DNA from: Phyllobacteriaceae bacterium
GTDB taxonomy: Bacteria; Pseudomonadota; Alphaproteobacteria; Rhizobiales; Rhizobiaceae
Length of the DNA: 44,434 nucleotides
Assembly: GCA_023954255.1 (NCBI GenBank)
Contig: JAMLIH010000019.1
Span: 1 to 44,434 of the forward strand
Direction of reading: 5' to 3'
Part shown: piece by piece, positions 15,165 to 25,687 of the stretch
Layout: every line of letters starts with the position of its first letter
How positions within the stretch are numbered: the stretch's first letter is position 1
Made by a program: the position numbers and the translations under genes
The notes under the pieces: model-generated
What the model saw: the letters and a program-made list of their open reading frames with translations, nothing else
Database searches by the model: none
Told to the model about the DNA's origin: nothing

Positions 15165-16619
15165 ATGTATCTGGGGATCGACATCGGTACGTCCGCCGTC
15201 AAGGCGGTTGTTGTCGCCCCTGACGGCAGCGAGGTCGCAAGCCGCTCGCAGGCGCTTTCGTTGCAAACCCCCAGGCGCAACTGGAGCGAACAGGACCCGA
15301 AAGCCTGGTGGGATGCGGCCTGTACGGCCTGCGGGAAACTGCAGCGGGACGATCCCAGATCCTGGGAAGGCGTGCGGGCAATCGGCCTTTCGGGGCAGAT
15401 GCACGGCGCGGTTCTGCTCGATCAGGACATGCAGGTTATTCGCCCGGCCATTTTGTGGAACGATGGCCGCAGCATGGCGCAGTGCCGGGAAATCGAGGCG
15501 CAGCTTCCCGATGTGGGGCAGTTGTGCGGTGTTCCGGCGATGCCCGGAATGACGGCGCCAAAGGTGCTGTGGGTCAAGGAAAGCGAGCCGGAAAACTATC
15601 GTCGCATTCGCCATGTCCTGCTGCCCAAGGATCATGTGCGGTTGAGGATGACCGGGCAAACGGCGACCGACATGGCGGATGCCGCCGGCACGATGTGGCT
15701 GGACCAGAAGGAACGGTGCTGGTCCGAGCCTCTGTGCGAGGCTTCCGCCACCGATCCGTCGTGGCTGCCGCAGTGTTTCGAGGGAACCGAGATTTCGGGC
15801 GAATTGACCCGCGAGGCCGCCGATGCGCTCGGGCTGAAGCGGGGTATTGCCGTTGCCGCGGGATCGGGAGATGCGGCGGCTGGCGCGGTGGGCGTTGGTG
15901 CCATCGAGGACGGCGATGCCTTCATATCGCTGGGTACTTCGGGGCAGCTCTTCGTGTGCTCGGACCGATACCAGCCAAATCCCGAAAGCGCGGTTCACGC
16001 CTTTGCCCATTGTGTTCCGGGGCGCTGGTCGACAATTGCCGCCATGCTCAACGGGGCGAGCCCGATGCAGTGGTTTGCTTCGGTCATGAATGCCGCCATC
16101 GCCGAACTGCTCGATGAGGCGCAGGCGGCGGCAGAGGGAAGGGTTCCGTTTTTCCTGCCCTATCTCACCGGCGAGCGAACGCCCCACAACAATGCCGACA
16201 TCCGCGGCGGCTTTTATGGTGTCGAGCCCGCAACCGACAGGGCGGCAATGATGCGGGCGGTGGTCGATGCCATTGCCTACTCGTTCTGCGATGCCAAGGA
16301 TGCGATCGAGGCTGCCGGCCGCACGATCACCCTGCCGGCGGCCATCGGCGGCGGTGCCCGCAGCGATTTCGTGCTTCAGACCGTGAGCGATGCGCTCGGG
16401 CTTCCGATCCAGCGTTATGAGGGTGCCCAGACCGGCCCCGCGCTCGGCGCGGCACGGCTTGCCATGGTTGCCTCCGGCGATGCGAGCCTCGCAGAGGCTG
16501 CGGTAAAACCCGGCATCGGCCGGATGTTCGAACCCGATCCCGCCAAGGCGGAATATCACGGGCAACGGCTTGCAACCTACCGTGCGCTCTACCACGCCCT
16601 GAAGCCCATCGATCTGTAG
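15165..16619 (+). CDS. xylB: Xylulokinase (FGGY family)
   Basis: A 484-residue FGGY carbohydrate kinase. Motifs: the N-terminal phosphate 1 site MYLGIDIGTSAVKAVVV, the substrate-binding GLSGQMHGAVLLD, the SLGTSGQLFV block and the C-terminal IGGGARSDFVLQTVSDALGL. These match D-xylulokinase rather than glycerol or ribulose kinases. It converts D-xylulose (formed from D-arabitol or xylitol) to xylulose 5-phosphate. The start ATG 15165 is preceded by GGGAGGAG. It is divergent from the fructokinase and convergent with the HAD gene, so it is on its own within the polyol region. Confidence 0.9.
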   Translation: MYLGIDIGTSAVKAVVVAPDGSEVASRSQALSLQTPRRNWSEQDPKAWWDAACTACGKLQRDDPRSWEGVRAIGLSGQMHGAVLLDQDMQVIRPAILWNDGRSMAQCREIEAQLPDVGQLCGVPAMPGMTAPKVLWVKESEPENYRRIRHVLLPKDHVRLRMTGQTATDMADAAGTMWLDQKERCWSEPLCEASATDPSWLPQCFEGTEISGELTREAADALGLKRGIAVAAGSGDAAAGAVGVGAIEDGDAFISLGTSGQLFVCSDRYQPNPESAVHAFAHCVPGRWSTIAAMLNGASPMQWFASVMNAAIAELLDEAQAAAEGRVPFFLPYLTGERTPHNNADIRGGFYGVEPATDRAAMMRAVVDAIAYSFCDAKDAIEAAGRTITLPAAIGGGARSDFVLQTVSDALGLPIQRYEGAQTGPALGAARLAMVASGDASLAEAAVKPGIGRMFEPDPAKAEYHGQRLATYRALYHALKPIDL

Positions 16620-16633
16620 CAAATGCTTCACGC

Positions 16634-17365
16634 CTAACGCCGTGCGGCTTCCAGTTCCGCGATTGCCTCGGGCAGGCGGTCCATGGTGTTCAACATCAAG
16701 TCGGGTCTCAGCGCCCGGACCTTCGCGTCGAGGCCGGCGGGCGCGGCGTGGGATCCTCCCGTGAAGCCGATAACGCGCATGCCGGCCCGCTTTGCCGCGG
16801 TAACCCCGGCGGGGCTGTCTTCGACGACGACGCAGGCATGCGGCTCGACGCCCATTTGCGCTGCGGCATGGAGAAAGAGGTCGGGTGCCGGCTTGCCATG
16901 CCGCACCATGGTGGCGCTGAAGATATTGCTGGCGAACCTGTCAGCCAGCCCGGTCAGCGAGAGTGAAAGGCGGATGCGCTCCGGCTGGCTGGAGGAGGCG
17001 ACGCAGAACGGCTGCTCAAGGCGGCTGAGCGCCTCGCCAACCGCGTGGATTGGCTGCAGTTCCTGCTTGAAGCGTTCATAGAGACCGACGCGCATGCTTT
17101 CCAGCAGGCCTGCGGTTACCGTTATCTGGTGGCGGTCTTCCAGTTCGGCAACGATTTTCGACAGGGAACATCCCAGAAAGCGCTCATAGGCCGCCTCGCG
17201 GGTAATCTCGCCGCCGGCAGCGCTGATCATCTCCAGCAACAGTTCAACGGCAATCGGCTCGCTGTCCACCAGCACGCCATCGCAATCGAAGATGACCAGC
17301 CTGCAGGCTTGCGGGCCGTCGGTCCGCTGCGAGGTAAGGCCGGCCATTTCCGCTGTTGCATTCAT
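16634..17365 (-). CDS. HAD-family sugar phosphatase-like hydrolase
   Basis: A 243-residue HAD hydrolase of the beta-phosphoglucomutase-like subfamily. After a ~20-residue extra N-terminus it has motif I VIFDCDGVLVDSE with the nucleophile Asp, motif II CVASSSQPER, motif III Lys in RHGKPAPDLFLHAA and motif IV CVVVEDSPAGVTAA. A role as a phosphatase for a polyol or sugar phosphate is typical of such genes in polyol operons. Its start overlaps the mannitol dehydrogenase stop by 4 bases (ATGA), so it is the last gene of the smo-type operon. Confidence 0.85.
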   Translation of the reverse strand: MNATAEMAGLTSQRTDGPQACRLVIFDCDGVLVDSEPIAVELLLEMISAAGGEITREAAYERFLGCSLSKIVAELEDRHQITVTAGLLESMRVGLYERFKQELQPIHAVGEALSRLEQPFCVASSSQPERIRLSLSLTGLADRFASNIFSATMVRHGKPAPDLFLHAAAQMGVEPHACVVVEDSPAGVTAAKRAGMRVIGFTGGSHAAPAGLDAKVRALRPDLMLNTMDRLPEAIAELEAARR

Positions 17366-18837
17366 GCGGCTCCGCCCAGATAGGTTTCAAGCGTCTTGCC
17401 GGTGCCACTGCTCCAAAGCATGTTCAGCCAATGGGCAAACCGGCGGGCGAAAGAACCATCGGATGCAACGTCACCATAGACCTCCTTCATGGCGAGCCAT
17501 TGCGCCGGGTCTTCCCTGGCATGGCTCGATCTTGCCACCAGCTGGTCCCAGTTCGGATCGTTGGGCTCGATTTTGCGCCCGTTGTCGGATTCGCCATAGC
17601 AATAGCGGCACCATAGCGCGGATTCCAGTGCCAGGCCATCGGTGGATCTGCCGGCCTTCAGGTTGTCGGCAACCGTCGGGACGATGAATTTCGGCTGGCG
17701 GTTGGAGCCGTCGAGGCAGAGGCGGCGGATGGTATCGCCGATCTTCGGATTGGCGAAACGGCGCACGATCAACCGGTAATAGTCATCGATGTCGGTACCG
17801 GGAACGGGCGGCACGGCCGGGATGATCTCCTCGCGCTCCAGTTTGTCGAGAAAGGCGGCAACCAGCGGATGCTCCATGGCCTCATGGACGAAATGCACAT
17901 CGAGAAGCCCGGCCGGATAGGCAATGGCTGCATGTCCGCCGTTGAGGATGCGCAGTTTCATCAATTCGAACGGGGTAACGTCCGGGACGAACTGGACTCC
18001 TGCTTCCTCCAGCGGCGGCCTTCCGGCGGGAAAATTGTCTTCCAGCACCCATTGGGAAAAGGCTTCGCAGAAAACCGGCCAGCCGTCGCCGATGCCGTAG
18101 CGGCTGGCGCAAAGATCGCGTTCCCTGTCGGAGGTCGCCGGCGTAATGCGGTCGACCATGGCATTGGGGAAGGCGACGTTTTCAGCGATCCAGCCGGAGA
18201 AGTCCGGATCGATCAGCCCTGCAAGCCCGCATACCGTATTGCGGGTCATGTGGCCGTTATGGGGAATGTTGTCGCAGCACATGATGGTAAACGGTTCGAT
18301 GCCGTTCTTCCGGCGCTGCTTCAGGCCGGCGATAATCAGGCCGAACACGGTCGCAGGCGAATCCGGATTGGCCGCATCGGCGACAATGGCCGGGTGAAAG
18401 GGGTCGAAATTGCCGTCGGCATCGAGAAAATATCCGCCTTCGGTAATCGTCAGGGAAACGATGCGGATGGCGGGGTCGGCGAGGCTGCCGATGATCGCCA
18501 GTCCGTCGCCGGGCGGCAGATAGCCGATCATGGCGCCGGTGACCCGCGCCCGGCTGTAGTCGGCTTCCTGCTCGACGACCGTGGTCAGCCAGTCCTGGGC
18601 TGCCAGTATGTCGCGCGCCCTGTTGTCGCTTGCCATGACACTGGCGCCGAGAATGGCCCAGTCATGGCCAAGCCCCTTGGAAAACAGCGTGTCGAGATAG
18701 ACAGCCTGATGCGCACGATGGAAGTTGCCGACGCCGAAATGCAGGATTCCGGCCCTCAGGTCCGAGCGGGCATAAGCCGGCGTTGAAATCTTCTCATCCA
18801 GTCCGGGCAGGTTTTCCAGATTGAGCCTTATGGCCAT
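17362..18837 (-). CDS. mtlK: Mannitol 2-dehydrogenase (long-chain MDR)
   Basis: A 491-residue polyol-specific long-chain dehydrogenase, which oxidises D-mannitol (and often D-arabitol) to fructose (xylulose) with NAD. Seen: the N-terminal HFGVGNFHRAHQAVYLD dinucleotide/substrate block and the catalytic K-x4-N-x2-H in KLRILNGGHAA (~293-301), plus the CDNIPHNG motif. ATG 18837 is chosen because GAGGAAAG lies about 8 bases upstream; an ATG 21 bases earlier has no such site. It is followed by the HAD gene with 4-base overlap and preceded by the smoS-like gene with a 110-base gap. Confidence 0.92.
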   Translation of the reverse strand: MAIRLNLENLPGLDEKISTPAYARSDLRAGILHFGVGNFHRAHQAVYLDTLFSKGLGHDWAILGASVMASDNRARDILAAQDWLTTVVEQEADYSRARVTGAMIGYLPPGDGLAIIGSLADPAIRIVSLTITEGGYFLDADGNFDPFHPAIVADAANPDSPATVFGLIIAGLKQRRKNGIEPFTIMCCDNIPHNGHMTRNTVCGLAGLIDPDFSGWIAENVAFPNAMVDRITPATSDRERDLCASRYGIGDGWPVFCEAFSQWVLEDNFPAGRPPLEEAGVQFVPDVTPFELMKLRILNGGHAAIAYPAGLLDVHFVHEAMEHPLVAAFLDKLEREEIIPAVPPVPGTDIDDYYRLIVRRFANPKIGDTIRRLCLDGSNRQPKFIVPTVADNLKAGRSTDGLALESALWCRYCYGESDNGRKIEPNDPNWDQLVARSSHAREDPAQWLAMKEVYGDVASDGSFARRFAHWLNMLWSSGTGKTLETYLGGAA

Positions 18838-18947
18838 TCTTGTCTTTCCTCGGATCATTTCACGTTTCGCGGAAAACGGGAAAATGACTTACTCGTTTGT
18901 TACATTTAGGCGCCAAGGCCTGCCGGTTTTGCAAAGCCTGAAGCGTG

Positions 18948-20733
<1,786 letters not shown>

Positions 20734-20745
20734 GTCGATAGTTCC

Positions 20746-21576
20746 TTATTTGACAGCGCCGAAGGTCAGCCCGCGGACAAGCTGTTTCTGGCTGAACCAG
20801 CCCATGATGAGAATTGGAGCGATTGCCATCACCGAGGCCGCGCTGAGTTTTGCGTAGAACAGGCCCTCGGGGCTCGAATAGCTGGCGATGAAGGCGGTAA
20901 GCGGTGCGGCATTCGCTGCGGTGAGATTGAGCGTCCAGAAAGCCTCGTTCCAGGCCAGGATGATGTTGAGCAGCAAGGTCGATGCGATCCCCGGCACTGC
21001 CATCGGGGTCAGAATGTAGAGGATTTCCGACCGCAGGGTTGCGCCGTCCATGCGGGCGGCTTCGAGAATCTCGCCGGGGATCTCGCGGAAGTAGGTGTAC
21101 AGCATCCAGATGATGATCGGCAGGTTGATGAGCATCAGGACGACAACCAGCCCAAGCCGGCTGTCGAGGAGGCCAAGCTGAATGAACAGAAGATAGATTG
21201 GATAGAGCACGCCCACGGCCGGCAGCATTTTTGTCGACAGCATCCACATCAGGACGTCCTTGGTGCGCTTGCCCGGCACGAAGGCCATCGCCCAGGCGGC
21301 AGGGACGGCCACCAGCAGTCCCAGGAAGGTGGAGCCGACGGAAAGGATGACGGAATTCCAGAAGTGCTTGAAGTAGTCGGAGCGCTCCTGCACGATCGAA
21401 TAGCTTTCAAGCGTCCAGGGTGAGCTCAGAACCTCCAGCGGTGCCTTGATGGCGTCTCCCTCAGCCTTGAAGGAGAGCACGAAGACCCAGATGATCGGGA
21501 AGAAGATGAGTAGCCCGATTGCCCAGGAAATGGCTGTGTTGACGGCTTTGCGCCTCGGGGTAACGGCTCTTGCCAT
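20746..21576 (-). CDS. smoG: Polyol ABC importer permease (MalG/SmoG type)
   Basis: A 276-residue inner-membrane permease of the CUT1 family with about six hydrophobic segments (for example IGLLIFFPIIWVFVLSF near the start). The EAA loop that contacts the ATPase is visible as EILEAARMDGATLRSEILYI with the conserved Gly. It forms a heterodimer with the SmoF-type subunit. The start ATG 21576 follows GGGAGAAAG. Gaps to its neighbours are about 12 bases, so it is in the operon. Confidence 0.92.
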   Translation of the reverse strand: MARAVTPRRKAVNTAISWAIGLLIFFPIIWVFVLSFKAEGDAIKAPLEVLSSPWTLESYSIVQERSDYFKHFWNSVILSVGSTFLGLLVAVPAAWAMAFVPGKRTKDVLMWMLSTKMLPAVGVLYPIYLLFIQLGLLDSRLGLVVVLMLINLPIIIWMLYTYFREIPGEILEAARMDGATLRSEILYILTPMAVPGIASTLLLNIILAWNEAFWTLNLTAANAAPLTAFIASYSSPEGLFYAKLSAASVMAIAPILIMGWFSQKQLVRGLTFGAVK

Positions 21577-21588
21577 GGTCTTTCTCCC

Positions 21589-22467
21589 TCAAGCGTCCAG
21601 GTTCTTGCCGACAATCCGCATCAGGAAGATCGCGACGATATTGGCCAGGATGATTGCGTAAACACCACCGGCAGAGCCGAGCCCGACATTCTGGCTCTCA
21701 AGCACACGCTGGTAGATCAGATAGGTCAGGGTCTTGGTGCCGAAGGCACCGCCGGTTGTGACGAAAATTTCAGCGAAGATGCCCAGCAGGAAGATGGTCT
21801 GTATCAGGATCACGACGGTGATCGCCCGGCTGAGATGGGGCAGAATGATATGGATGAAGCGCGAGGGCCAGCTGGCGCCGTCCATTTCGGCCGCTTCCAG
21901 CTGCTCCCCGTCCAGTGACTGGGTGGCCGTCAGCAGAATGAGCGTTGCGAAGGGCAGCCATTGCCACGACACGATCATCACGATCGACAGCAGGGAATGC
22001 TGGCTTAAGAACTCGATCGGCTGCATGCCCACCGATTTCATCATGTGGGCAAAGAAGCCGTTGACCGGATCCATGAACATGTTCTTCCACAACAATGCCG
22101 AGACCGTCGGCATGACGAAGAAGGGCGCTATCACCAGGATTCGAACGACACCCTGTCCCCACATGGGCTGGTCCAGCAGCAATGCCAGCGCAATGCCCAG
22201 GATTACCGTGATGAAGAGGACGCCGCCGACAATGATCAGCGTTGCCCAGATGCTCGGCCAGAAGGAACTGGAGCTTACAAAGCGCACGTAGTTTTCGAAG
22301 CCGACCCAGTCGAGGCCATTGGCCATCGAGTCGCCGCGCAGCGGCAGGTATTTCTTGAAGGAAAAGAACAGCGTCATTACCAATGGCACGAGCATCCAGC
22401 CAAGGAGCAGGATTACTGCCGGCGCCATCATGAATCTGGCTGCGCTTCTTGAGTGTTGGGTTGCCAT
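21589..22467 (-). CDS. smoF: Polyol ABC importer permease (MalF/SmoF type)
   Basis: A 292-residue permease, the partner of the SmoG-type subunit. Several membrane helices and the EAA-type loop (EQLEAAEMDGASWPSRFIHI) are visible. ATG 22467 is chosen over ATG 22485 because GAGGAG lies just upstream at the expected distance. The gap to the binding-protein gene is ~180 bases and holds a strong hairpin with a T-run, so expression relative to the binding protein is probably reduced by partial termination. Confidence 0.91.
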   Translation of the reverse strand: MATQHSRSAARFMMAPAVILLLGWMLVPLVMTLFFSFKKYLPLRGDSMANGLDWVGFENYVRFVSSSSFWPSIWATLIIVGGVLFITVILGIALALLLDQPMWGQGVVRILVIAPFFVMPTVSALLWKNMFMDPVNGFFAHMMKSVGMQPIEFLSQHSLLSIVMIVSWQWLPFATLILLTATQSLDGEQLEAAEMDGASWPSRFIHIILPHLSRAITVVILIQTIFLLGIFAEIFVTTGGAFGTKTLTYLIYQRVLESQNVGLGSAGGVYAIILANIVAIFLMRIVGKNLDA

Positions 22468-22593
22468 TGGGTGCTCCTCGACCAAACGTTCCGGCCATGC
22501 GGCATGCCGGCCAAAGCGGATTGAGATCGTATTTTTTCCTAATCGATCCCTTTTGTAGCGGATGTCAAAGTCGCCACCAGAGTCAGGATCGAT

Positions 22594-22631
22594 TGGGAAA
22601 AAGGAGCGTGGGCCGGCACAGGCCGGCCCAC
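22594..22631 (-). terminator. Attenuator-type hairpin between smoE and smoF
   Basis: Perfect 10-bp stem GTGGGCCGGC (22608-22617)/GCCGGCCCAC (22622-22631) with a 4-base loop; on the minus strand it is followed by GCTCCTTTTTCCC. Located just after the binding-protein gene, it should terminate part of transcription and protect the smoE mRNA, giving excess binding protein over the membrane parts. Confidence 0.75.
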
Positions 22632-22646
22632 CCGGGAAGAACCGGC

Positions 22647-23948
22647 TTATTTGTAGCCGGCGGCCTCCATCGCATCGTTCGTCAGCGCCTGCGCCTTGGC
22701 GAGGGCTTCTTCAACGGTCTGCTGGCCCGCATAGACTGCGGAGAATTCCTGGCTGACCTCGGTAGCGATACCGGCAAATTCAGGAATTGCGGCAAACTGG
22801 ACACCGACATACGGCACCGGATCGACGGTCGGATTGTTCGGATCGGCCGACAGGATTGAGTCGAGCGTCATCTTTGCAAACGGAACGTCCTTGTAGTTCG
22901 GATTCTCATAGAGCGAAATCCGAGCTCCGGGAGGAACGTTCGCCCAACCTTCCTTGGAGGCGACCAGCTCGATATAGCCGTTCGACGTGGCCCATTCGAT
23001 GAACTGCTTTGCAGCATCGATCTTCTGCGAGCCGGCAGGAATTGCGAGTGCCCATGCCCACAGCCAGTTGCTGCGCTTGCCGAGGCCATTGTCGGGCGCC
23101 AGCGCGAACCCAACCTTGTCGGCCACTGTCGAGTCGTTCGGATTGGTCACGAAGGATGCGGCGACGGTCGCGTCGATCCACATGCCGCACTTGCCCTGCT
23201 GGAACAGCGACAGGTTCTCGTTGAAGCCGTTGGTTGCAAAACCGGCCGGACCGGATTCGTTCATCATGCCGACAAAGAAGTTGAGCGTATCGGCCCAGGG
23301 CTTGGTATCGAACTGGGCATTCCACTCCTCGTCGAACCAGCGTGCACCGAAGGAATTCGACATCGCGGTAATGAACGCGCCGCCTTCACCCCAGCCGGCC
23401 TTGCCACGCAGGCAGATGCCGTTGATCTCGTTGTCGCGATCGGTCATCGCAGCAGCGGCCTTGCGGATGAATTCCCAGGTCGGTGCCTCGGGCATCTGCA
23501 GGCCGGCCTTTTCCATGAGATCGGTGCGGTACATGATCATCGAGGATTCGCCGTAGAACGGTGCCGCATAAAGCGTGCCGTCAACCGACAAGCCGCCGCG
23601 CATGGCCGGCAGGATGTCATCGACATTGTATTCCGCGGAAAGATCATTGAGCGGCACGAGCCAGCCGTTCTTGCCCCAAATCGGCGTCTCATACATGCCG
23701 ATGGTCATGATGTCGAACGCACCGCCTTTTGTGGAGATATCGGTGGTAACGCGCTGACGAAGCACGTTCTCTTCCAGCGTCACCCATTCGACGGTGTGAC
23801 CGGTCTTGGTGGTGAAGTCGTCCGTCAGACCCTGCATGCGGATCATGTCGCCATTGTTCACGGTGGCGATGGTGAGTGTCTCGGCATTAACGCCAAATGC
23901 CGCGCCTGCAAGCACGGTCGCGCCCAGCAATAGGCTCTTCAGTTTCAT
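22647..23948 (-). CDS. smoE: Polyol-binding periplasmic protein (SmoE type)
   Basis: A 433-residue family 1 extracellular solute-binding protein. It has a signal peptide (MKLKSLLLGATVLAGAAFGV, cut near VNAE) and the usual hinged two-lobe layout; typical segments are GGAFDIMTIGMYETPIWGKN, YAAPFYGESSMIMYRTDLME and QGKCGMWIDATVAASFV. It should bind sorbitol, mannitol or arabitol in the periplasm and hand them to the permease pair. It is the first gene of the operon, after an operator-like repeat region. A strong GGAGGAGAA site precedes ATG 23948. Confidence 0.91.
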   Translation of the reverse strand: MKLKSLLLGATVLAGAAFGVNAETLTIATVNNGDMIRMQGLTDDFTTKTGHTVEWVTLEENVLRQRVTTDISTKGGAFDIMTIGMYETPIWGKNGWLVPLNDLSAEYNVDDILPAMRGGLSVDGTLYAAPFYGESSMIMYRTDLMEKAGLQMPEAPTWEFIRKAAAAMTDRDNEINGICLRGKAGWGEGGAFITAMSNSFGARWFDEEWNAQFDTKPWADTLNFFVGMMNESGPAGFATNGFNENLSLFQQGKCGMWIDATVAASFVTNPNDSTVADKVGFALAPDNGLGKRSNWLWAWALAIPAGSQKIDAAKQFIEWATSNGYIELVASKEGWANVPPGARISLYENPNYKDVPFAKMTLDSILSADPNNPTVDPVPYVGVQFAAIPEFAGIATEVSQEFSAVYAGQQTVEEALAKAQALTNDAMEAAGYK

Positions 23949-23971
23949 GTTCTCCTCCCAAAGGATTGTAA

Positions 23972-24006
23972 ATGAGCATATGCTTTGCTCATGAGCAATT
24001 ACTCAT
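23972..24006. promoter_or_regulatory. Operator-like TGAGCA/TGCTCA repeat cluster
   Basis: Upstream of smoE are ATGAGCA (23972-23978), TGCTCAT (23986-23992) and ATGAGCA (23991-23997), followed by TACTCAT (24000-24006). The middle pair forms the perfect palindrome TGCTCATGAGCA (23986-23997). The cluster is immediately 5' of the binding-protein gene and downstream of the SorC-family regulator gene, so it is a good candidate for the regulator's binding site. Confidence 0.55.
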
Positions 24007-24085
24007 TAAAACGATTAAAATGTCAAGGCGGAAAATCGCGCGATGCACAGCAGTGTTGAAAGTTGCCTGCAGAGAGCGGTTACAG

Positions 24086-25039
24086 TCAGCCGAGAAGTGC
24101 CCTGGCGGTGCGTTCGTCGGTGATGAGGCCGTTGACCAGTTTTCCGGTCAGTGCACCGCGTATGGCGGCCTGCTTGTTCTTTCCCTTGGCGATGGCGATC
24201 ACCAGGCTCGTCTCCGTTGAGGGCAGGGGCGCACTGGCAACCCGCTCATTGGTCAGGCCGGGAAGTATCCTGCCCTGGGCGTCATAGGCCCAGCCAATGA
24301 TTTCGCCCACGGCGCCGGCTTCCCGCAACCGGGCTAGTTCCTCCTGCCCGATGAAACCGTCGACCACCAGCGGCGCGTTGCTGTTGAGTTCGCCCACACC
24401 GACAAAGGTGACCTCAGCCCTGGACGCCAGTTCCAGGGTCGGCCGTATCATCGCCTGGGCATGCAGCATCTCCCGCTCGCCGGCGGAACTGGCAAGCACC
24501 GGCAGCGGCATTGGAAAGGACCGCACGTTGACGATGTCGGAAAGGGTGAAGATCACGTTGTAATAGGCTGCCGACCCGTCGGGCGAGATGTTGCCGGTCA
24601 GCGACACCACCTTGTGCTGCGGGCTGTCCATTGGGCTCAGTTGCTCGACGGCTGCGCGCAGGGTGCGCCCGGTGCCGATTGCCATGATGACCGGCTGCTC
24701 CCGGCGCAGCCACTTTTCCATTTTGGCGGCTGCCAGCTGGGCAATGCCGAGCGTGCCCGAATCGCTGTCCCAGTCGGACGGCGAAATCTCGCAATAGCGC
24801 AAGCCATAGCGTTCGCGCAGCTGGCGGGCGAGTTCAAGACAATTGGCGATGGGATGGTCGATGCGGAATTTGACGATGCCGGAAGAAACCGCAAGCGATA
24901 CCAGCCGCTGCGCCGACTGCCGCGAAACGCCGAGCTTTGCCGCGATTTCGTCCTGCGTGTTGCCGGCAAGGTAATAAAGCCACGCCGCGCGGGCCGCGTC
25001 ATCAAGGCGCTTGGCCTGGCTGTCCTGTTTTTCGGACAC
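24086..25039 (-). CDS. SorC-family sugar-responsive transcriptional regulator
   Basis: A 317-residue regulator with an N-terminal HTH (AWLYYLAGNTQDEIAAKLGV then SRQSAQRLVSLAV) and a C-terminal SorC/DeoR-like sugar-phosphate-binding domain (IMAIGTGRTLRAAVEQL; TFVGVGEL; GEIIGWAYDAQGRI). Such proteins are tetramers that control polyol operons and bind a phosphorylated sugar as effector. It is encoded upstream of, and in the same direction as, the smo-type operon with 137 bases between, where the TGAGCA repeats lie. Activator or repressor cannot be told from sequence. Confidence 0.88.
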   Translation of the reverse strand: MSEKQDSQAKRLDDAARAAWLYYLAGNTQDEIAAKLGVSRQSAQRLVSLAVSSGIVKFRIDHPIANCLELARQLRERYGLRYCEISPSDWDSDSGTLGIAQLAAAKMEKWLRREQPVIMAIGTGRTLRAAVEQLSPMDSPQHKVVSLTGNISPDGSAAYYNVIFTLSDIVNVRSFPMPLPVLASSAGEREMLHAQAMIRPTLELASRAEVTFVGVGELNSNAPLVVDGFIGQEELARLREAGAVGEIIGWAYDAQGRILPGLTNERVASAPLPSTETSLVIAIAKGKNKQAAIRGALTGKLVNGLITDERTARALLG

Positions 25040-25124
25040 GCTGCTGCCCCCCAGTGAATGCTGTTTTCTTTAATGGATTGCACGTTTCGCGCTTAAGGCT
25101 CAAGCCGAAACGGACAGGAGCCTG

Positions 25125-25583
25125 TCAGGCGTCTAGGGGAAGGGACTTTGCCTTGTTCAACTGCATCAGCACGTTGATGTTGTGGTTGTTGCGGGCGAGA
25201 TCGGCAATCGTGTACTCGTTGAGGATATCGAAGAAACCGTGCAATGCGCGGTTGAGCGCCTCATTCATGCCGCAGGACGTTACCAGCGGGCAGTTGGTGC
25301 CCTCTGCCTGGAAGCATTCGGCGAGTTCGAAATTCTCCTCGATGTCCCGGACCACATCGCCAAGCCGGATCTGAGCCGCCGGTCTTGCAAGCCGGATGCC
25401 GCCGTGGCGGCCGCGCACGGTCTCCATGTAGCCGGCAGCATTGAGGTTGAGCAGAATCTTGAACAGGAAACGCTCGGGCAGGCCGTAGAACTTCGCAACC
25501 TCCTTCACCGTCGCCAGTTCTCCCTTGGAGTGGCAGTACATGAGCATTCGGATGGCATAGCTGGTCTGGCTGGTGAGCTTCAC
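25125..25583 (-). CDS. rirA: Rrf2-family iron-responsive regulator RirA
   Basis: A 152-residue Rrf2 protein with an N-terminal winged helix (MKLTSQTSYAIRMLMYC, GLPERFLFKILLNLNAAGY, the wing TVRGRHGGIRLARPA) and three Cys at residues 90, 98 and 104 (AECF, NCPLVTSC) that can hold an Fe-S cluster. This Cys pattern and the length fit RirA, the global iron repressor of rhizobia, rather than IscR or NsrR. It is divergent from an eight-gene iron operon, whose promoter gap carries an IRO-box-like palindrome. RirA with a cluster represses iron uptake when iron is plentiful. Confidence 0.86.
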   Translation of the reverse strand: MKLTSQTSYAIRMLMYCHSKGELATVKEVAKFYGLPERFLFKILLNLNAAGYMETVRGRHGGIRLARPAAQIRLGDVVRDIEENFELAECFQAEGTNCPLVTSCGMNEALNRALHGFFDILNEYTIADLARNNHNINVLMQLNKAKSLPLDA

Positions 25584-25603
25584 TGGTCTGCTCCGTTTTT
25601 TCC

Positions 25604-25619
25604 TTAGACTCGTTCTAAA
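25604..25619. promoter_or_regulatory. ICE-like palindrome (Irr-type site)
   Basis: TTAGA (25604-25608)-N5-TCTAAA (25614-25619) lies in the rirA/iron-operon divergent gap. The right half, TTCTAAA, matches the half-site reported for Irr-binding ICE elements of alphaproteobacteria; the left half is imperfect. It may give Irr control of one or both promoters. Confidence 0.4.
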
Positions 25620-25627
25620 CTATACCA

Positions 25628-25646
25628 TTTGACTCTGTTTTTCAAA
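25628..25646. promoter_or_regulatory. IRO-box-like palindrome (RirA-type site)
   Basis: TTTGA-N9-TCAAA at 25628-25646 contains the TGA-N9-TCA spacing described for RirA-bound iron-responsive operators. It lies between the rirA gene and the start of the iron operon (25688), about 42 bases upstream of that start, where a repressor could block transcription. Confidence 0.62.
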
Positions 25647-25687
25647 TTCATTACCGGAAGAGTGAACTTTAAACCGGACAACCGGCC

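Noticed and set aside
14991-16631. 546-codon minus-strand frame across xylB
   Set aside because: Antisense to xylulokinase; no recognisable domain.
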